A stretch of DNA of 64,000 bases from Parapristionchus giblindavisi (Eukaryota > Nematoda > Chromadorea > Rhabditida > Diplogasteridae): positions 62,001-126,000 of the forward strand of contig CALSFV010000110.1 in the NCBI GenBank assembly GCA_943737045.1, written 5' to 3'. Positions 1 to 14,257 of the stretch are shown here, piece by piece. A program made the position numbers and the translations under genes. Every line of letters begins with the position of its first letter. Within the stretch, counting starts at the first letter, position 1. The notes below the pieces were generated by a model. The model was not told the DNA's origin and made no database searches. It saw only the letters and a list, made by a program, of their open reading frames with translations.

Positions 1-3000
1 CAATCAATAATTCACTGTATTACCTTGTCGAGTTTACATCGTTGTTGATCAATCAATATGATGCGTGAAGGACCTCATACTTTTCGAACGACTCGGTCTG
101 AAACAGTAACTATATAATAAAATCCATTATATTCTTCTTCAGCACAAATACAGTATCATAATACGATACAGTACTGAGAGAAGATCAAAGATTAAAATCA
201 CAACAACACGTAAACATCTTTATTCGGTATCGGTCAATCAATAATTCACTGTATTACCTTGTAGATTTTACATCGTTGTTAATCAATCAATATGATGCGT
301 GAAGGACCTCATACTTGTCGAAAGACTCGGTCTGAAACAATAACTATATAATTAAATCCATTATATTCGTCTTCAGCAGAAACACAGTATCATAATACGA
401 TACAGTACTGAGAGATCAAAGATTGAAATCACAACAACACGTAAACATCTTTATTCGGTATCGGTCAATCAATAATTCACTGTATTACCTTGTAGATTTT
501 ACATCGTTGTTAATCAATCAATATGATGCGTGAAGGACCTCATACTTGTCGAAAGACTCGGTCTGAAACAATAACTATATAATTAAATCCATTATATTCG
601 TCTTCAGCAGAAACACAGTATCATAATACGATACAGTACTGAGAGATCAAAGATTGAAATCACAACAACACGTAAACATCTTTATTCGGTATCCGTCAAT
701 CAATAATTCACTGTATTACCTTGTAGATTTTACATCGTTGTTAATCAATCAATATGATGCGTGAAGGACCTCATACTTGTCGAAAGACTCGGTCTGAAAC
801 AATAACTATATAATTAAATCCATTATATTCGTCTTCAGCACAAATACAGTTTCATAATACGATACAGTACTGAGAGAAGATCAAAGATTAAAATCACAAC
901 AACACGTAAACATCTTTATTCGGTATCGGTCAATCAATAATTCACTGTATTACCTTGCCGAGTTTACATCGCTGTTGATCAATCAATATGATGCGTAAAG
1001 GACCTCATACTTGTCGAAAGACTCGGCTTGAAATAATAACTATATAATTAAATCCATTATATTCGTCTTCAGCACAAATACAGTTTCATAATACGATACA
1101 GTACTGAGAGAAGATCAAAGATTAAAATCATAACAACACGTAAACATCTTTATTCGGTATCGGCCAATCAATAATTCACTGTATTACCTTGTAGATTTTA
1201 CATCGTTGTTAATCAATCAATATGATGCGTGAAGGACCTCATACTTGTCGAAAGACTCGGTTTGAAATAATAACTATATAATTAAATCCATTATATTCGT
1301 CTTCAGCACAAATACAGTATCATAATACGATACAGTACTGAGAGAAGATCAAAGATTAAAATCACAACAACACGTAAACATCTTTATTCGGTATCGGTCA
1401 ATCAATAATTCACTGTATTACCTTGTCGAGTTTACATCGTTGTTGATCAATCAATATGATGCGTGAAGGACCTCATACTTTTCGAACGACTCGGTCTGAA
1501 ACAGTAACTATATAATAAAATCCATTATATTCTTCTTCAGCACAAATACAGTATCATAATACGATACAGTACTGAGAGAAGATCAAAGATTAAAATCACA
1601 ACAACACGTAAACATCTTTATTCGGTATCGGTCAATCAATAATTCACTGTATTACCTTGTAGATTTTACATCGTTGTTAATCAATCAATATGATGCGTGA
1701 AGGACCTCATACTTGTCGAAAGACTCGGTCTGAAACAATAACTATATAATTAAATCCATTATATTCGTCTTCAGCAGAAACACAGTATCATAATACGATA
1801 CAGTACTGAGAGATCAAAGATTGAAATCACAACAACACGTAAACATCTTTATTCGGTATCGGTCAATCAATAATTCACTGTATTACCTTGTAGATTTTAC
1901 ATCGTTGTTAATCAATCAATATGATGCGTGAAGGACCTCATACTTGTCGAAAGACTCGGTCTGAAACAATAACTATATAATTAAATCCATTATATTCGTC
2001 TTCAGCAGAAACACAGTATCATAATACGATACAGTACTGAGAGATCAAAGATTGAAATCACAACAACACGTAAACATCTTTATTCGGTATCCGTCAATCA
2101 ATAATTCACTGTATTACCTTGTAGATTTTACATCGTTGTTAATCAATCAATATGATGCGTGAAGGACCTCATACTTGTCGAAAGACTCGGTCTGAAACAA
2201 TAACTATATAATTAAATCCATTATATTCGTCTTCAGCACAAATACAGTTTCATAATACGATACAGTACTGAGAGAAGATCAAAGATTAAAATCACAACAA
2301 CACGTAAACATCTTTATTCGGTATCGGTCAATCAATAATTCACTGTATTACCTTGCCGAGTTTACATCGCTGTTGATCAATCAATATGATGCGTAAAGGA
2401 CCTCATACTTGTCGAAAGACTCGGTCTGAAACAATAACTATATAATTAAATCCATTATATTCGTCTTCAGCACAAATACAGTTTCATAATACGATACAGT
2501 ACTGAGAGAAGATCAAAGATTAAAATCATAACAACACGTAAACATCTTTATTCGGTATCGGCCAATCAATAATTCACTGTATTACCTTGTAGATTTTACA
2601 TCGTTGTTAATCAATCAATATGATGCGTGAAGGACCTCATACTTGTCGAAAGACTCGGTTTGAAATAATAACTATATAATTAAATCCATTATATTCGTCT
2701 TCAGCACAAATACAGTATCATAATACGATACAGTACTGAGAGAAGATCAAAGATTAAAATCACAACAACACGTAAACATCTTTATTCGGTATCGGTCAAT
2801 CAATAATTCACTGTATTACCTTGTCGAGTTTACATCGTTGTTGATCAATCAATATGATGCGTGAAGGACCTCATACTTTTCGAACGACTCGGTCTGAAAC
2901 AGTAACTATATAATAAAATCCATTATATTCTTCTTCAGCACAAATACAGTATCATAATACGATACAGTACTGAGAGAAGATCAAAGATTAAAATCACAAC

Positions 3001-6000
3001 AACACGTAAACATCTTTATTCGGTATCGGCCAATCAATAATTCACTGTATTACCTTGTAGATTTTACATCGTTGTTAATCAATCAATATGATGCGTGAAG
3101 GACCTCATACTTGTCGAAAGACTCGGCTTGAAATAATAACTATATAATTAAATCCATTATATTCGTCTTCAGCACAAATACAGTTTCATAATACGATACA
3201 GTACTGAGAGAAGATCAAAGATTAAAATCACAACAACACGTAAACATCTTTATTCGGTATCGGTCAATCAATAATTCACTGTATTACCTTGCCGAGTTTA
3301 CATCGCTGTTGATCAATCAATATGATGCGTAAAGGACCTCATAATTGTCGAAAGACTCGGTTTGAAATAATAACTATATAATTAAATCCATTATATTCGT
3401 CTTCAGCACAAATACAGTTTCATAATACGATACAGTACTGAGAGAAGATCAAAGATTAAAATCATAACAACACGTAAACATCTTTATTCGGTATCGGCCA
3501 ATCAATAATTCACTGTATTACCTTGTAGATTTTACATCGTTGTTAATCAATCAATATGATGCGTGAAGGACCTCATACTTGTCGAAAGACTCGGTTTGAA
3601 ATAATAACTATATAATTAAATCCATTATATTCGTCTTCAGCACAAATACAGTATCATAATACGATACAGTACTGAGAGAAGATCAAAGATTAAAATCACA
3701 ACAACACGTAAACATCTTTATTCGGTATCGGTCAATCAATAATTCACTGTATTACCTTGTCGAGTTTACATCGTTGTTGATCAATCAATATGATGCGTGA
3801 AGGACCTCATACTTTTCGAACGACTCGGTCTGAAACAGTAACTATATAATAAAATCCATTATATTCTTCTTCAGCACAAATACAGTTTCATAATACGATA
3901 CAGTACTGAGAGAAGATCAAAGATTAAAATCACAACAACACGTAAACATCTTTATTCGGTATCGGTCAATCAATAATTCACTGTATTACCTTGCCGAGTT
4001 TACATCGCTGTTGATCAATCAATATGATGCGTAAAGGACCTCATAATTGTCGAAAGACTCGGTTTGAAATAATAACTATATAATTAAATCCATTATATTC
4101 GTCTTCAGCACAAATACAGTTTCATAATACGATACAGTACTGAGAGAAGATCAAAGATTAAAATCATAACAACACGTAAACATCTTTATTCGGTATCGGC
4201 CAATCAATAATTCACTGTATTACCTTGTAGATTTTACATCGTTGTTAATCAATCAATATGATGCGTGAAGGACCTCATACTTGTCGAAAGACTCGGTTTG
4301 AAATAATAACTATATAATTAAATCCATTATATTCGTCTTCAGCACAAATACAGTATCATAATACGATACAGTACTGAGAGAAGATCAAAGATTAAAATCA
4401 CAACAACACGTAAACATCTTTATTCGGTATCGGTCAATCAATAATTCACTGTATTACCTTGTCGAGTTTACATCGTTGTTGATCAATCAATATGATGCGT
4501 GAAGGACCTCATACTTTTCGAACGACTCGGTCTGAAACAGTAACTATATAATAAAATCCATTATATTCTTCTTCAGCACAAATACAGTATCATAATACGA
4601 TACAGTACTGAGAGAAGATCAAAGATTAAAATCACAACAACACGTAAACATCTTTATTCGGTATCGGCCAATCAATAATTCACTGTATTACCTTGTAGAT
4701 TTTACATCGTTGTTAATCAATCAATATGATGCGTGAAGGACCTCATACTTGTCGAAAGACTCGGCTTGAAATAATAACTATATAATTAAATCCATTATAT
4801 TCGTCTTCAGCACAAATACAGTTTCATAATACGATACAGTACTGAGAGAAGATCAAAGATTAAAATCACAACAACACGTAAACATCTTTATTCGGTATCG
4901 GTCAATCAATAATTCACTGTATTACCTTGCCGAGTTTACATCGCTGTTGATCAATCAATATGATGCGTAAAGGACCTCATAATTGTCGAAAGACTCGGTT
5001 TGAAATAATAACTATATAATTAAATCCATTATATTCGTCTTCAGCACAAATACAGTTTCATAATACGATACAGTACTGAGAGAAGATCAAAGATTAAAAT
5101 CATAACAACACGTAAACATCTTTATTCGGTATCGGCCAATCAATAATTCACTGTATTACCTTGTAGATTTTACATCGTTGTTAATCAATCAATATGATGC
5201 GTGAAGGACCTCATACTTGTCGAAAGACTCGGTTTGAAATAATAACTATATAATTAAATCCATTATATTCGTCTTCAGCACAAATACAGTATCATAATAC
5301 GATACAGTACTGAGAGAAGATCAAAGATTAAAATCACAACAACACGTAAACATCTTTATTCGGTATCGGTCAATCAATAATTCACTGTATTACCTTGTCG
5401 AGTTTACATCGTTGTTGATCAATCAATATGATGCGTGAAGGACCTCATACTTTTCGAACGACTCGGTCTGAAACAGTAACTATATAATAAAATCCATTAT
5501 ATTCTTCTTCAGCACAAATACAGTATCATAATACGATACAGTACTGAGAGAAGATCAAAGATTAAAATCACAACAACACGTAAACATCTTTATTCGGTAT
5601 CGGCCAATCAATAATTCACTGTATTACCTTGTAGATTTTACATCGTTGTTAATCAATCAATATGATGCGTGAAGGACCTCATACTTGTCGAAAGACTCGG
5701 CTTGAAATAATAACTATATAATTAAATCCATTATATTCGTCTTCAGCACAAATACAGTTTCATAATACGATACAGTACTGAGAGAAGATCAAAGATTAAA
5801 ATCACAACAACACGTAAACATCTTTATTCGGTATCGGTCAATCAATAATTCACTGTATTACCTTGCCGAGTTTACATCGCTGTTGATCAATCAATATGAT
5901 GCGTAAAGGACCTCATAATTGTCGAAAGACTCTGTTTGAAATAATAACTATATAATTAAATCCATTATATTCGTCTTCAGCACAAATACAGTTTCATAAT

Positions 6001-9000
6001 ACGATACAGTACTGAGAGAAGATCAAAGATTAAAATCACAACAACACGTAAACATCTTTATTCGGTATCGGCCAATCAATAATTCACTGTATTACCTTGT
6101 AGATTTTACATCGTTGTTAATCAATCAATATGATGCGTGAAGGACCTCATACTTGTCGAAAGACTCGGCTTGAAATAATAACTATATAATTAAATCCATT
6201 ATATTCGTCTTCAGCACAAATACAGTTTCATAATACGATACAGTACTGAGAGAAGATCAAAGATTAAAATCACAACAACACGTAAACATCTTTATTCGGT
6301 ATCGGTCAATCAATAATTCACTGTATTACCTTGCCGAGTTTACATCGCTGTTGATCAATCAATATGATGCGTAAAGGACCTCATAATTGTCGAAAGACTC
6401 TGTTTGAAATAATAACTATATAATTAAATCCATTATATTCGTCTTCAGCACAAATACAGTTTCATAATACGATACAGTACTGAGAGAAGATCAAAGATTA
6501 AAATCATAACAACACGTAAACATCTTTATTCGGTATCGGCCAATCAATAATTCACTGTATTACCTTGTAGATTTTACATCGTTGTTAATCAATCAATATG
6601 ATGCGTGAAGGACCTCATACTTATCGAAAGACTCGGTTTGAAATAATAACTATATAATTAAATCCATTATATTCGTCTTCAGCACAAATACAGTATCATA
6701 ATACGATACAGTACTGAGAGAAGATCAAAGATTAAAATCACAACAACACGTAAACATCTTTATTCGGTATCGGTCAATCAATAATTCACTGTATTACCTT
6801 GTCGAGTTTACATCGTTGTTGATCAATCAATATGATGCGTGAAGGACCTCATACTTTTCGAAAGACTCGGTCTGAAACAGTAACTATATAATAAAATCCA
6901 TTATATTCTTCTTCAGCACAAATACAGTATCATAATACGATACAGTACTGAGAGAAGATCAAAGATTAAAATCACAACAACACGTAAACATCTTTATTCG
7001 GTATCGGCCAATCAATAATTCACTGTATTACCTTGTAGATTTTACATCGTTGTTAATCAATCAATATGATGCGTGAAGGACCTCATACTTGTCGAAAGAC
7101 TCGGCTTGAAATAATAACTATATAATTAAATCCATTATATTCGTCTTCAGCAGAAACACAGTATCATAATACGATACAGTACTGAGAGATTAAAGATTGA
7201 AATCACAACAACACGTAAACATCTTTATTCGGTATCGGTCAATCAATAATTCACTGTATTACCTTGTCGAGTTTACGTCGTTGTTGATCAATCAATATGA
7301 TGCGTGAAGGACCTCATACTTTTCGAAAGACTCGGTCTGAAACAGTAACTATATAATTACATCCATTATATTCGTCTTCAGCACAAATACAGTTTCATAA
7401 TACGATACAGTACTGAGAGAAGATCAAAGATTAAAATCACAACAACACGTAAACATCTTTATTCGCTATCGGTCAATCAATAATTCACTGTATTACCTTG
7501 TAGATTTTACATCGTTGTTAATCAATCAATATGATGCGTGAAGGACCTCATACTTGTCGAAAGACTCGGTCTGAAACAATAACTATATAATTAAATCCAT
7601 TATATTCGTCTTCAGCAGAAACACAGTATCATAATACGATACAGTACTGAGAGATCAAAGATTGAAATCACAACAACACGTAAACATCTTTATTCGGTAT
7701 CCGTCAATCAATAATTCACTCTATTACCTTGTCGAGTTTACATCGCTGTTGATCAATCAATATGATGCGTAAAGGACCTCATACTTGTCGAAAGACTCGG
7801 TTTGAAATAATAACTATATAATTAAATCCATTATATTCGTCTTCAGCAGAAACACAGTATAATAATACGATACAGTACTGAGAGAAGATCAAAGATTAAA
7901 ATAACAACAACACGTAAACATCTTTATTCGGTATCGGTCAATCAATAATTCACTGTATTACCTTGCCGAGTTTACATCGTTGTTGATCAATCAATATGAT
8001 GCGTGAAGGACCTCATACTTGTCGAAAGACTCGGTCTGAAACAATAACTATATAATTAAATCCATTATATTCGTCTTCAGCAGAAACACAGTATCATAAT
8101 ACGATACAGTACTGAGAGAAGATCAAAGATTGAAATCACAACAACACGTAAACATCTTTATTCGGTATCGGCCAATCAATAATTCACTGTATTACCTTGT
8201 AGATTTTACATCGTTGTTAATCAATCAATATGATGCGTGAAGGACCTCATACTTGTCGAAAGACTCGGCTTGAAATAATAACTATATAATTAAATCCATT
8301 ATATTCGTCTTCAGCAGAAACACAGTATCATAATACGATACAGTACTGAGAGATTAAAGATTGAAATCACAACAACACGTAAACATCTTTATTCGGTATC
8401 GGTCAATCAATAGTTCACTGTATTACCTTGTCGAGTTTACGTCGTTGTTGATCAATCAATATGATGCGTGAAGGACCTCATACTTTTCGAAAGACTCGGT
8501 CTGAAACAGTAACTATATAATTACATCCATTATATTCGTCTTCAGCACAAATACAGTTTCATAATACGATACAGTACTGAGAGAAGATCAAAGATTAAAA
8601 TCACAACAACACGTAAACATCTTTATTCGCTATCGGTCAATCAATAATTCACTGTATTACCTTGTAGATTTTACATCGTTGTTAATCAATCAATATGATG
8701 CGTGAAGGACCTCATACTTGTCGAAAGACTCGGTCTGAAACAATAACTATATAATTAAATCCATTATATTCGTCTTCAGCAGAAACACAGTATCATAATA
8801 CGATACAGTACTGAGAGATCAAAGATTGAAATCACAACAACACGTAAACATCTTTATTCGGTATCCGTCAATCAATAATTCACTCTATTACCTTGTCGAG
8901 TTTACATCGCTGTTGATCAATCAATATGATGCGTAAAGGACCTCATACTTGTCGAAAGACTCGGTTTGAAATAATAACTATATAATTAAATCCATTATAT

Positions 9001-10439
9001 TCGTCTTCAGCAGAAACACAGTATAATAATACGATACAGTACTGAGAGAAGATCAAAGATTAAAATAACAACAACACGTAAACATCTTTATTCGGTATCG
9101 GTCAATCAATAATTCACTGTATTACCTTGCCGAGTTTACATCGTTGTTGATCAATCAATATGATGCGTGAAGGACCTCATACTTTTCGAAAGACTCGGTC
9201 TGAAACAGTAACTATATAATTAAATCCATTATATTCGTCTTCAGCACAAATACAGTATCATAATACGATACAGTACTGAGAGAAGATCAAAGATTAAAAT
9301 CACAACAACACGTAAACATCTTTATTTGGTATCGGTCAATCAATAATTCACTGTATTACCTTGTCGAGTTTACATCGTTGTTGATCAATCAATATGATGC
9401 GTGAAGGACCTCATACTTTTCGAAAGACTCGGTCTGAAACAGTAACTATATAATAAAATCCATTATATTCTTCTTCAGCACAAATACAGTATCATAATAC
9501 GATACAGTACTGAGAGATTAAAGATTGAAATCACAACAACACGTAAACATCTTTATTCGGTATCGGTCAATCAATAGTTCACTGTATTACCTTGTCGAGT
9601 TTACGTCGTTGTTGATCAATCAATATGATGCGTGAAGGACCTCATACTTTTCGAAAGACTCGGTCTGAAACAGTAACTATATAATTACATCCATTATATT
9701 CGTCTTCAGCACAAATACAGTTTCATAATACGATACAGTACTGAGAGAAGATCAAAGATTAAAATCACAACAACACGTAAACATCTTTATTCGCTATCGG
9801 TCAATCAATAATTCACTGTATTACCTTGTAGATTTTACATCGTTGTTAATCAATCAATATGATGCGTGAAGGACCTCATACTTGTCGAAAGACTCGGTCT
9901 GAAACAATAACTATATAATTAAATCCATTATATTCGTCTTCAGCAGAAACACAGTATCATAATACGATACAGTACTGATAGATCAAAGATTGAAATCACA
10001 ACAACACGTAAACATCTTTATTCGGTATCCGTCAATCAATAATTCACTCTATTACCTTGTCGAGTTTACATCGCTGTTGATCAATCAATATGATGCGTAA
10101 AGGACCTCATACTTGTCGAAAGACTCGGTTTGAAATAATAACTATATAATTAAATCCATTATATTCGTCTTCAGCAGAAACACAGTATAATAATACGATA
10201 CAGTACTGAGAGAAGATCAAAGATTAAAATAACAACAACACGTAAACATCTTTATTCGGTATCGGTCAATCAATAATTCACTGTATTACCTTGCCGAGTT
10301 TACATCGTTGTTGATCAATCAATATGATGCGTGAAGGACCTCATACTTTTCGAAAGACTCGGTCTGAAACAGTAACTATATAATTAAATCCATTATATTC
10401 GTCTTCAGCACAAATACAGTATCATAATACGATACAGTA
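1..10439 (+). repeat. Satellite array 1, about 234 bp monomer, 6-mer higher-order repeats
   Basis: Head-to-tail copies of one AT-rich monomer. The landmark CAATCAATAATTCACTG starts at 1, 235, 466, 697 and 931, giving periods of 234, 231, 231 and 234; the 3 bp difference is GAGAGAAGATC versus GAGAGATC. Two main variants occur: one with TTGTCGAGTTT (or TTGCCGAGTTT) and GTTGATC, the other with TTGTAGATTTT and GTTAATC. A marked variant (TTCGAACGACTCGG with TATATAATAAAATCC) recurs at 1, 1399 and 2797, so six monomers form a 1398 bp higher-order unit; further right the spacing becomes 4, 3, 4 and 6 monomers. No open frame of gene size exists. The array stops in mid-monomer where the 16 kb transposon begins and resumes beyond it. 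Confidence 0.97.
82..98 (+). other. CENP-B-box-like motif in the satellite monomer (representative copy)
   Basis: The 17 bases follow the pattern N-TTCG-NNNN-A-NN-CGG-T-N. The mammalian CENP-B box core is N-TTCG-NNNN-A-NN-CGGG-N, so eight of nine core bases agree and the last G is T. The site recurs about once per monomer throughout all four arrays, often as TTCGAAAGACTCGGT. In other monomers the first core base varies (GTCG or ATCG). The match may be chance; CENP-B-like proteins outside mammals are derived from pogo-type transposases and need not share this site. Confidence 0.4.
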
Positions 10440-10460
10440 CACACAGAGAAAAAGCTGTAA
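10440..10460 (+). repeat. Left terminal inverted repeat of the 16 kb transposon
   Basis: This is C followed by ACACAGAGAAAAAGCTGTAA, and its exact reverse complement lies at 26455-26475. A second AAAGCTGTAAATTG-like copy lies just inside the right end, and CGGCTGTAAAAACG lies about 130 bp inside the left end. Repeated subterminal motifs are typical of CACTA-type transposase binding sites, but binding here is inferred. Confidence 0.92.
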
Positions 10461-10888
10461 CTGGGAGCACACATTCGGCAGTCCCAGCTCGTCCACCATT
10501 CCCCCGTGTGTTCACAGAAACAGACAAAATGGGTGTTCTTAAGAGCACGCGCGGGGTGTTCTATTTAACAGTCAAACGGCTGTAAAAACGTTCCCACGGG
10601 TTGCTGGCTCCGCCCCTTTATAGTATCTCCTTGCAGTTCGGGTAATTTATCAGATTGTATATTATGTGATAATCGTAATCATGAAATCATAGAGCACACT
10701 TTATTTCAAAGGTTTGAACAAATAACAAAAAAAAATCACCGGCAATTTACAGGAATTTTCACAGGTAGTCACAGATGGCCTTTTCGATGAGACAATGAAT
10801 TCTTATAAGAATGAACAAAAGGAGTGAAAACATAACGGGCCAGAAAGAAAATACATGAATTTTGTTACAGAAAATTATGATGTACAAG
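10461..10888. other. Left subterminal region of the transposon, no gene
   Basis: This stretch is more GC-rich than its surroundings at the start (AGCACGCGCGGGGTG, CCACGGGTTGCTGGC) and then becomes AT-rich. It holds GGTGTT motifs that echo AACACCC near the right end. It probably combines transposase binding sites with the 3' untranslated region of the neighbouring minus-strand gene. I see no coding sequence. Confidence 0.5.
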
Positions 10889-13107
10889 TTAAGTTGAATA
10901 GAGTTTTTTGTACAAAGCAATCGAACAAGAGGGTAAATCAGGCCTAGATGGAAACTTGGCTAGAATTTCAAGAAAACTCCACAGATGTTTAGCATTTGAA
11001 TTGTAATTAATGTTCAAAATGTGTGCGTAACACAAAAGAGTGAAGGCGGCATCAGCGAATGATCTTCCCACTTCAATTTCACGACCATCCAAACTCATAT
11101 AAATATTATCGGATCCGGAAATACTGAAATAAGTAATGACTAGTAAAATATATGAAGAAAAGACGAACTTGAATAAAACTGGTTGAGTGATCTTAGATTC
11201 CTTAAGCGACTTCAGTGATTGTGATAGACTAGTATTAGCCTGAATATTTTTTCAAATTATAAAAATGTTTATAAAATATAATCGAACCGCAAATACATTT
11301 ATGATAGAATTCATAGTCTTGGTCGATCTACGATTATGTGTGATGGAGTGAAGGCATTCAATAGTTAGACACAAAATATTCGTAACTGAACCAGTGCCTG
11401 TAATTGTTTGTGTCTTTACAAATAAAATAATCGACTAAGTATACCATATTGTCCATCAACTTTGTCCAATATCTTCTGATCTAAATTTTGAATAGCATAT
11501 TCACTTATATCTTCTACAAATTGTTTCCAAGATGAACGAAATTGTTTCAGAGATATACCGTATTTCTCTTCAGAATCTCTCATTAACTAAAAGTAGAGTG
11601 ATCATATAAAACATGTAATGTCACATACCATCGACGGGTATGTTACGATCTGTCGGAACGTAGTAATCGATTCCTCAATCGAATGAGATCGAACGAAGTT
11701 TAATCGATAACTTCTGAGCATAATTAATCGATAAGAGAAAAACGATAGAAGTAAAAAATAATATTAATACAACACCTCGTAGCTTTAGCTAACTCGCACA
11801 TCTCTTCCGTTCCGTCAATGCATGTTTGCATTCTTCTGTTTAGATCAGCACCTGTAGCTGACTGATTCCAACTGATTATTGAAACATTCTTCTTGACTGG
11901 AGCTAGTTCTCCAGCGTTTCTCAACGTTCTTCTCTTATTGATGTAAAATGAATTGAAAAATCCCAATCTCCTTCTTGTGTATAACTCCTAAATTAAAAAA
12001 AAATAATAAAAAAATAAATTAAATGTCATACCACGTCCAAGTTATAGTTATCAACCAGAGGCTTTATTAGAGATATTGTTTCCAGTCGAGATGGAAACAT
12101 AGGCCTGAATGGAAGTGATAAAGCATTATATATTTATCTTTTACTTACTTCTTACAAATCTTCATTAAAATAGATCCACAAAATTTAACAATACGACAAC
12201 GAAGCAGCTTATCAGTGTTCACATCCTTTCCTTTCTCCAATGATCCCATAATATCCATTCCTGTTTTGCAAGATTGCAATTTAGCGATTAAATCAAAATT
12301 GTATATACTATTTGAAATCTGGAAATAAAAAAATTAAAAAAGAAAACAGTACGCATGCAACCTTGTTCATATCTCTTCCTTTTTGTATAGAAAATAAGGA
12401 AGCCTTTGAATCGTTTTGACCCTTTAAAGGAACATCAAAATGTCGAGAATTTATGTATGAAAGATATACCTTGATTGGATTTCTTTGATTTATATTCACA
12501 TTATGATTAGCTTCATTATTATCATCATTTCCATTGTTATCTTCATCATCATCTATATCTTCTTCATCATCTATATCTTCATCGTCATCTTCAATATCTT
12601 CTCCCTAGAATAGCAAAAAACGTGAAAAAAGCTATTGCAAAGTAGCAAAATACGAAACCTTCACAGTTAGTCGGAAATTTAGCTTAGGTTGAGTAGCTAA
12701 TTCAAAAGTTGACACTTCATCTTCTCCCTCTGGGCGAGCAGTACTCTTCAACGTGATAGAAATAATTAACAGCAAGAAAATAGAAGAGAATTACCTCGAT
12801 ATTTGTATTGCTTTCAATAACATTCATATCACGATCGATCAACTCAGGCCTCTCCTGAATCAAATCACAAATTAATTGTAGTTAAAAAAGTAAAACTCCA
12901 TACAATGTAGGCAGCATAATGCTGTGATACTTCATCTCCATCAATAGCTATTTCTATTCCGGGGGCGATGATATGTCGAACACGAATCACTTTGTGAAAT
13001 CCTTTTCCTACTAAATACTCCAAGATGTCTTGTTCCCCGTGAAAAAAGTGTCCGTGATACTTCTTTAGCTCTTGAGAAGTATCTGCGTAGCGCACGCTTA
13101 TTGACAT
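10889..13107 (-). CDS. Second transposon-encoded protein, 11 exons, about 528 aa (function unknown)
   Basis: Minus-strand exons: 13107-12904, 12854-12795, 12745-12659, 12604-12470, 12421-12362, 12318-12149, 12104-12032, 11987-11776, 11578-11445, 11397-11297 and 11239-10889 (stop). All phases join into one frame of 529 codons including the stop. Ten introns are 43-57 bp except one of 197 bp. The start MSISVRYADT is preferred over an upstream in-frame ATG at 13125; both are possible. An acidic D/E/N-rich stretch lies near residues 118-150. The last exon (ILLVITYFSISGSDNIYMSL, then GREIEV, ILNINYN and WSFLEIL) resembles, from memory, the C-terminus of a protein found in animal genomes beside TNP2-like transposases. 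It may be a DNA-binding helper like plant TNPA, which is inference. The weakest junctions are the acceptors at 12421 and 11578. Confidence 0.68.
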
Positions 13108-13125
13108 GACTGGAAATAATAACAA

Positions 13126-14257
13126 TTATTTAGCGAGAATCAATGAAACATCAATAACATGAAAAACTATTCGAAATATTATTTTTGGCAATTCAAAAAT
13201 TTCGACACTTACTAAAGTGTTGTGCGATAAAATTGAAATATAATTCACGGATACGGTCATACAAGAAAACACAACATGTTGAAAATGGCACGCGCATATT
13301 CTTGCGTCACCATGCTCATCTTTTTGCCTTACGGCGCACTGTCACTACTAACGGAACAATTTAATGTCACTGACGTACTCCCTCTCGCCCGATTCCTTTT
13401 GGCCGGATTGTTCTGACTGCGTTTGCTCGTTTATGCTCATTTGTCCCGCATTGGCGCGACCTATACACGTTTATGAACACTACCCTTATCGTCGTTTAAC
13501 ATAATTTGTGCATTAAAAACTCGTATTTTTTCTGTGAAGTGTTTCAGAATTAATTTAACGTCGTTCTAGGATCTCCACAATCGAAGGTCGTTGTCGTCCT
13601 GGTGCAGAGTAAATGACCAAGAACCATTCTTACGCTACATGGGCAGAAGGGCACACCAGTTAACATTAACTCACGAGGTTTGTGACAATATTTATACGTG
13701 GGCAGCCTTTGCCACTGGAAATGAAATTCTTGTGGGTGGGACGCAAAAATATCATGTTTCAGAGAATATTCGTTAAGTCATTTTCATTTTGATCGAATTT
13801 TGCCTAGATGTGGTGGGTCGGGTTCCAAAACCGGGTTCCTGTTGTAAGCGGCAACGCAGCCCGCGTATGGCAATATTGATTGATTGAATACATGGTCATG
13901 GTCGAGCGCGGTCTTGATTGAATACTGTTATTTGGCAAGATTTATATTTTATATGTAGAGAAGAAAGTAAAGTTGCAAATGTTGAATTTATTGTGATTTT
14001 ACGATCGATAATCAATTATATGAGTTTATTGCTGATCTGTTACCATTTGAACTATTAAAGAAACGCAGATGTGGCGGGTCGGATTAATGATCCCACTTTT
14101 CTATTCATATTGCTTTTCTCATGTTTACTCCCATACATAGACAATGAAATGAGTAAACAGAAAGATTTAAGGAATTGAATTACTTATTCTTATATTAATT
14201 AATTAATCTACGCCTTATATCTTTCTAAGATGATCTTTGATCTTTTCTTTGTTCCAG
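13126..14257. other. Intergenic stretch between two divergent transcription units of the transposon
   Basis: This is about 1.1 kb upstream of the minus-strand second gene and upstream of the plus-strand host-like fragment, so it should contain the promoter of the former. Most is AT-rich; 13280-13480 is more balanced. A direct repeat AGATGTGG(T/C)GGGTCGG occurs near 13806 and 14068. A 61-codon open frame at 13591-13776 has no recognisable homology. A weak exon candidate follows the TTCTAG at about 13563-13568, but I could not join it to anything. Confidence 0.4.

Noticed and set aside
12530..12605. GAT/GAA microsatellite
   Set aside because: It is the acidic coding stretch of an exon that joins in phase with both neighbours.
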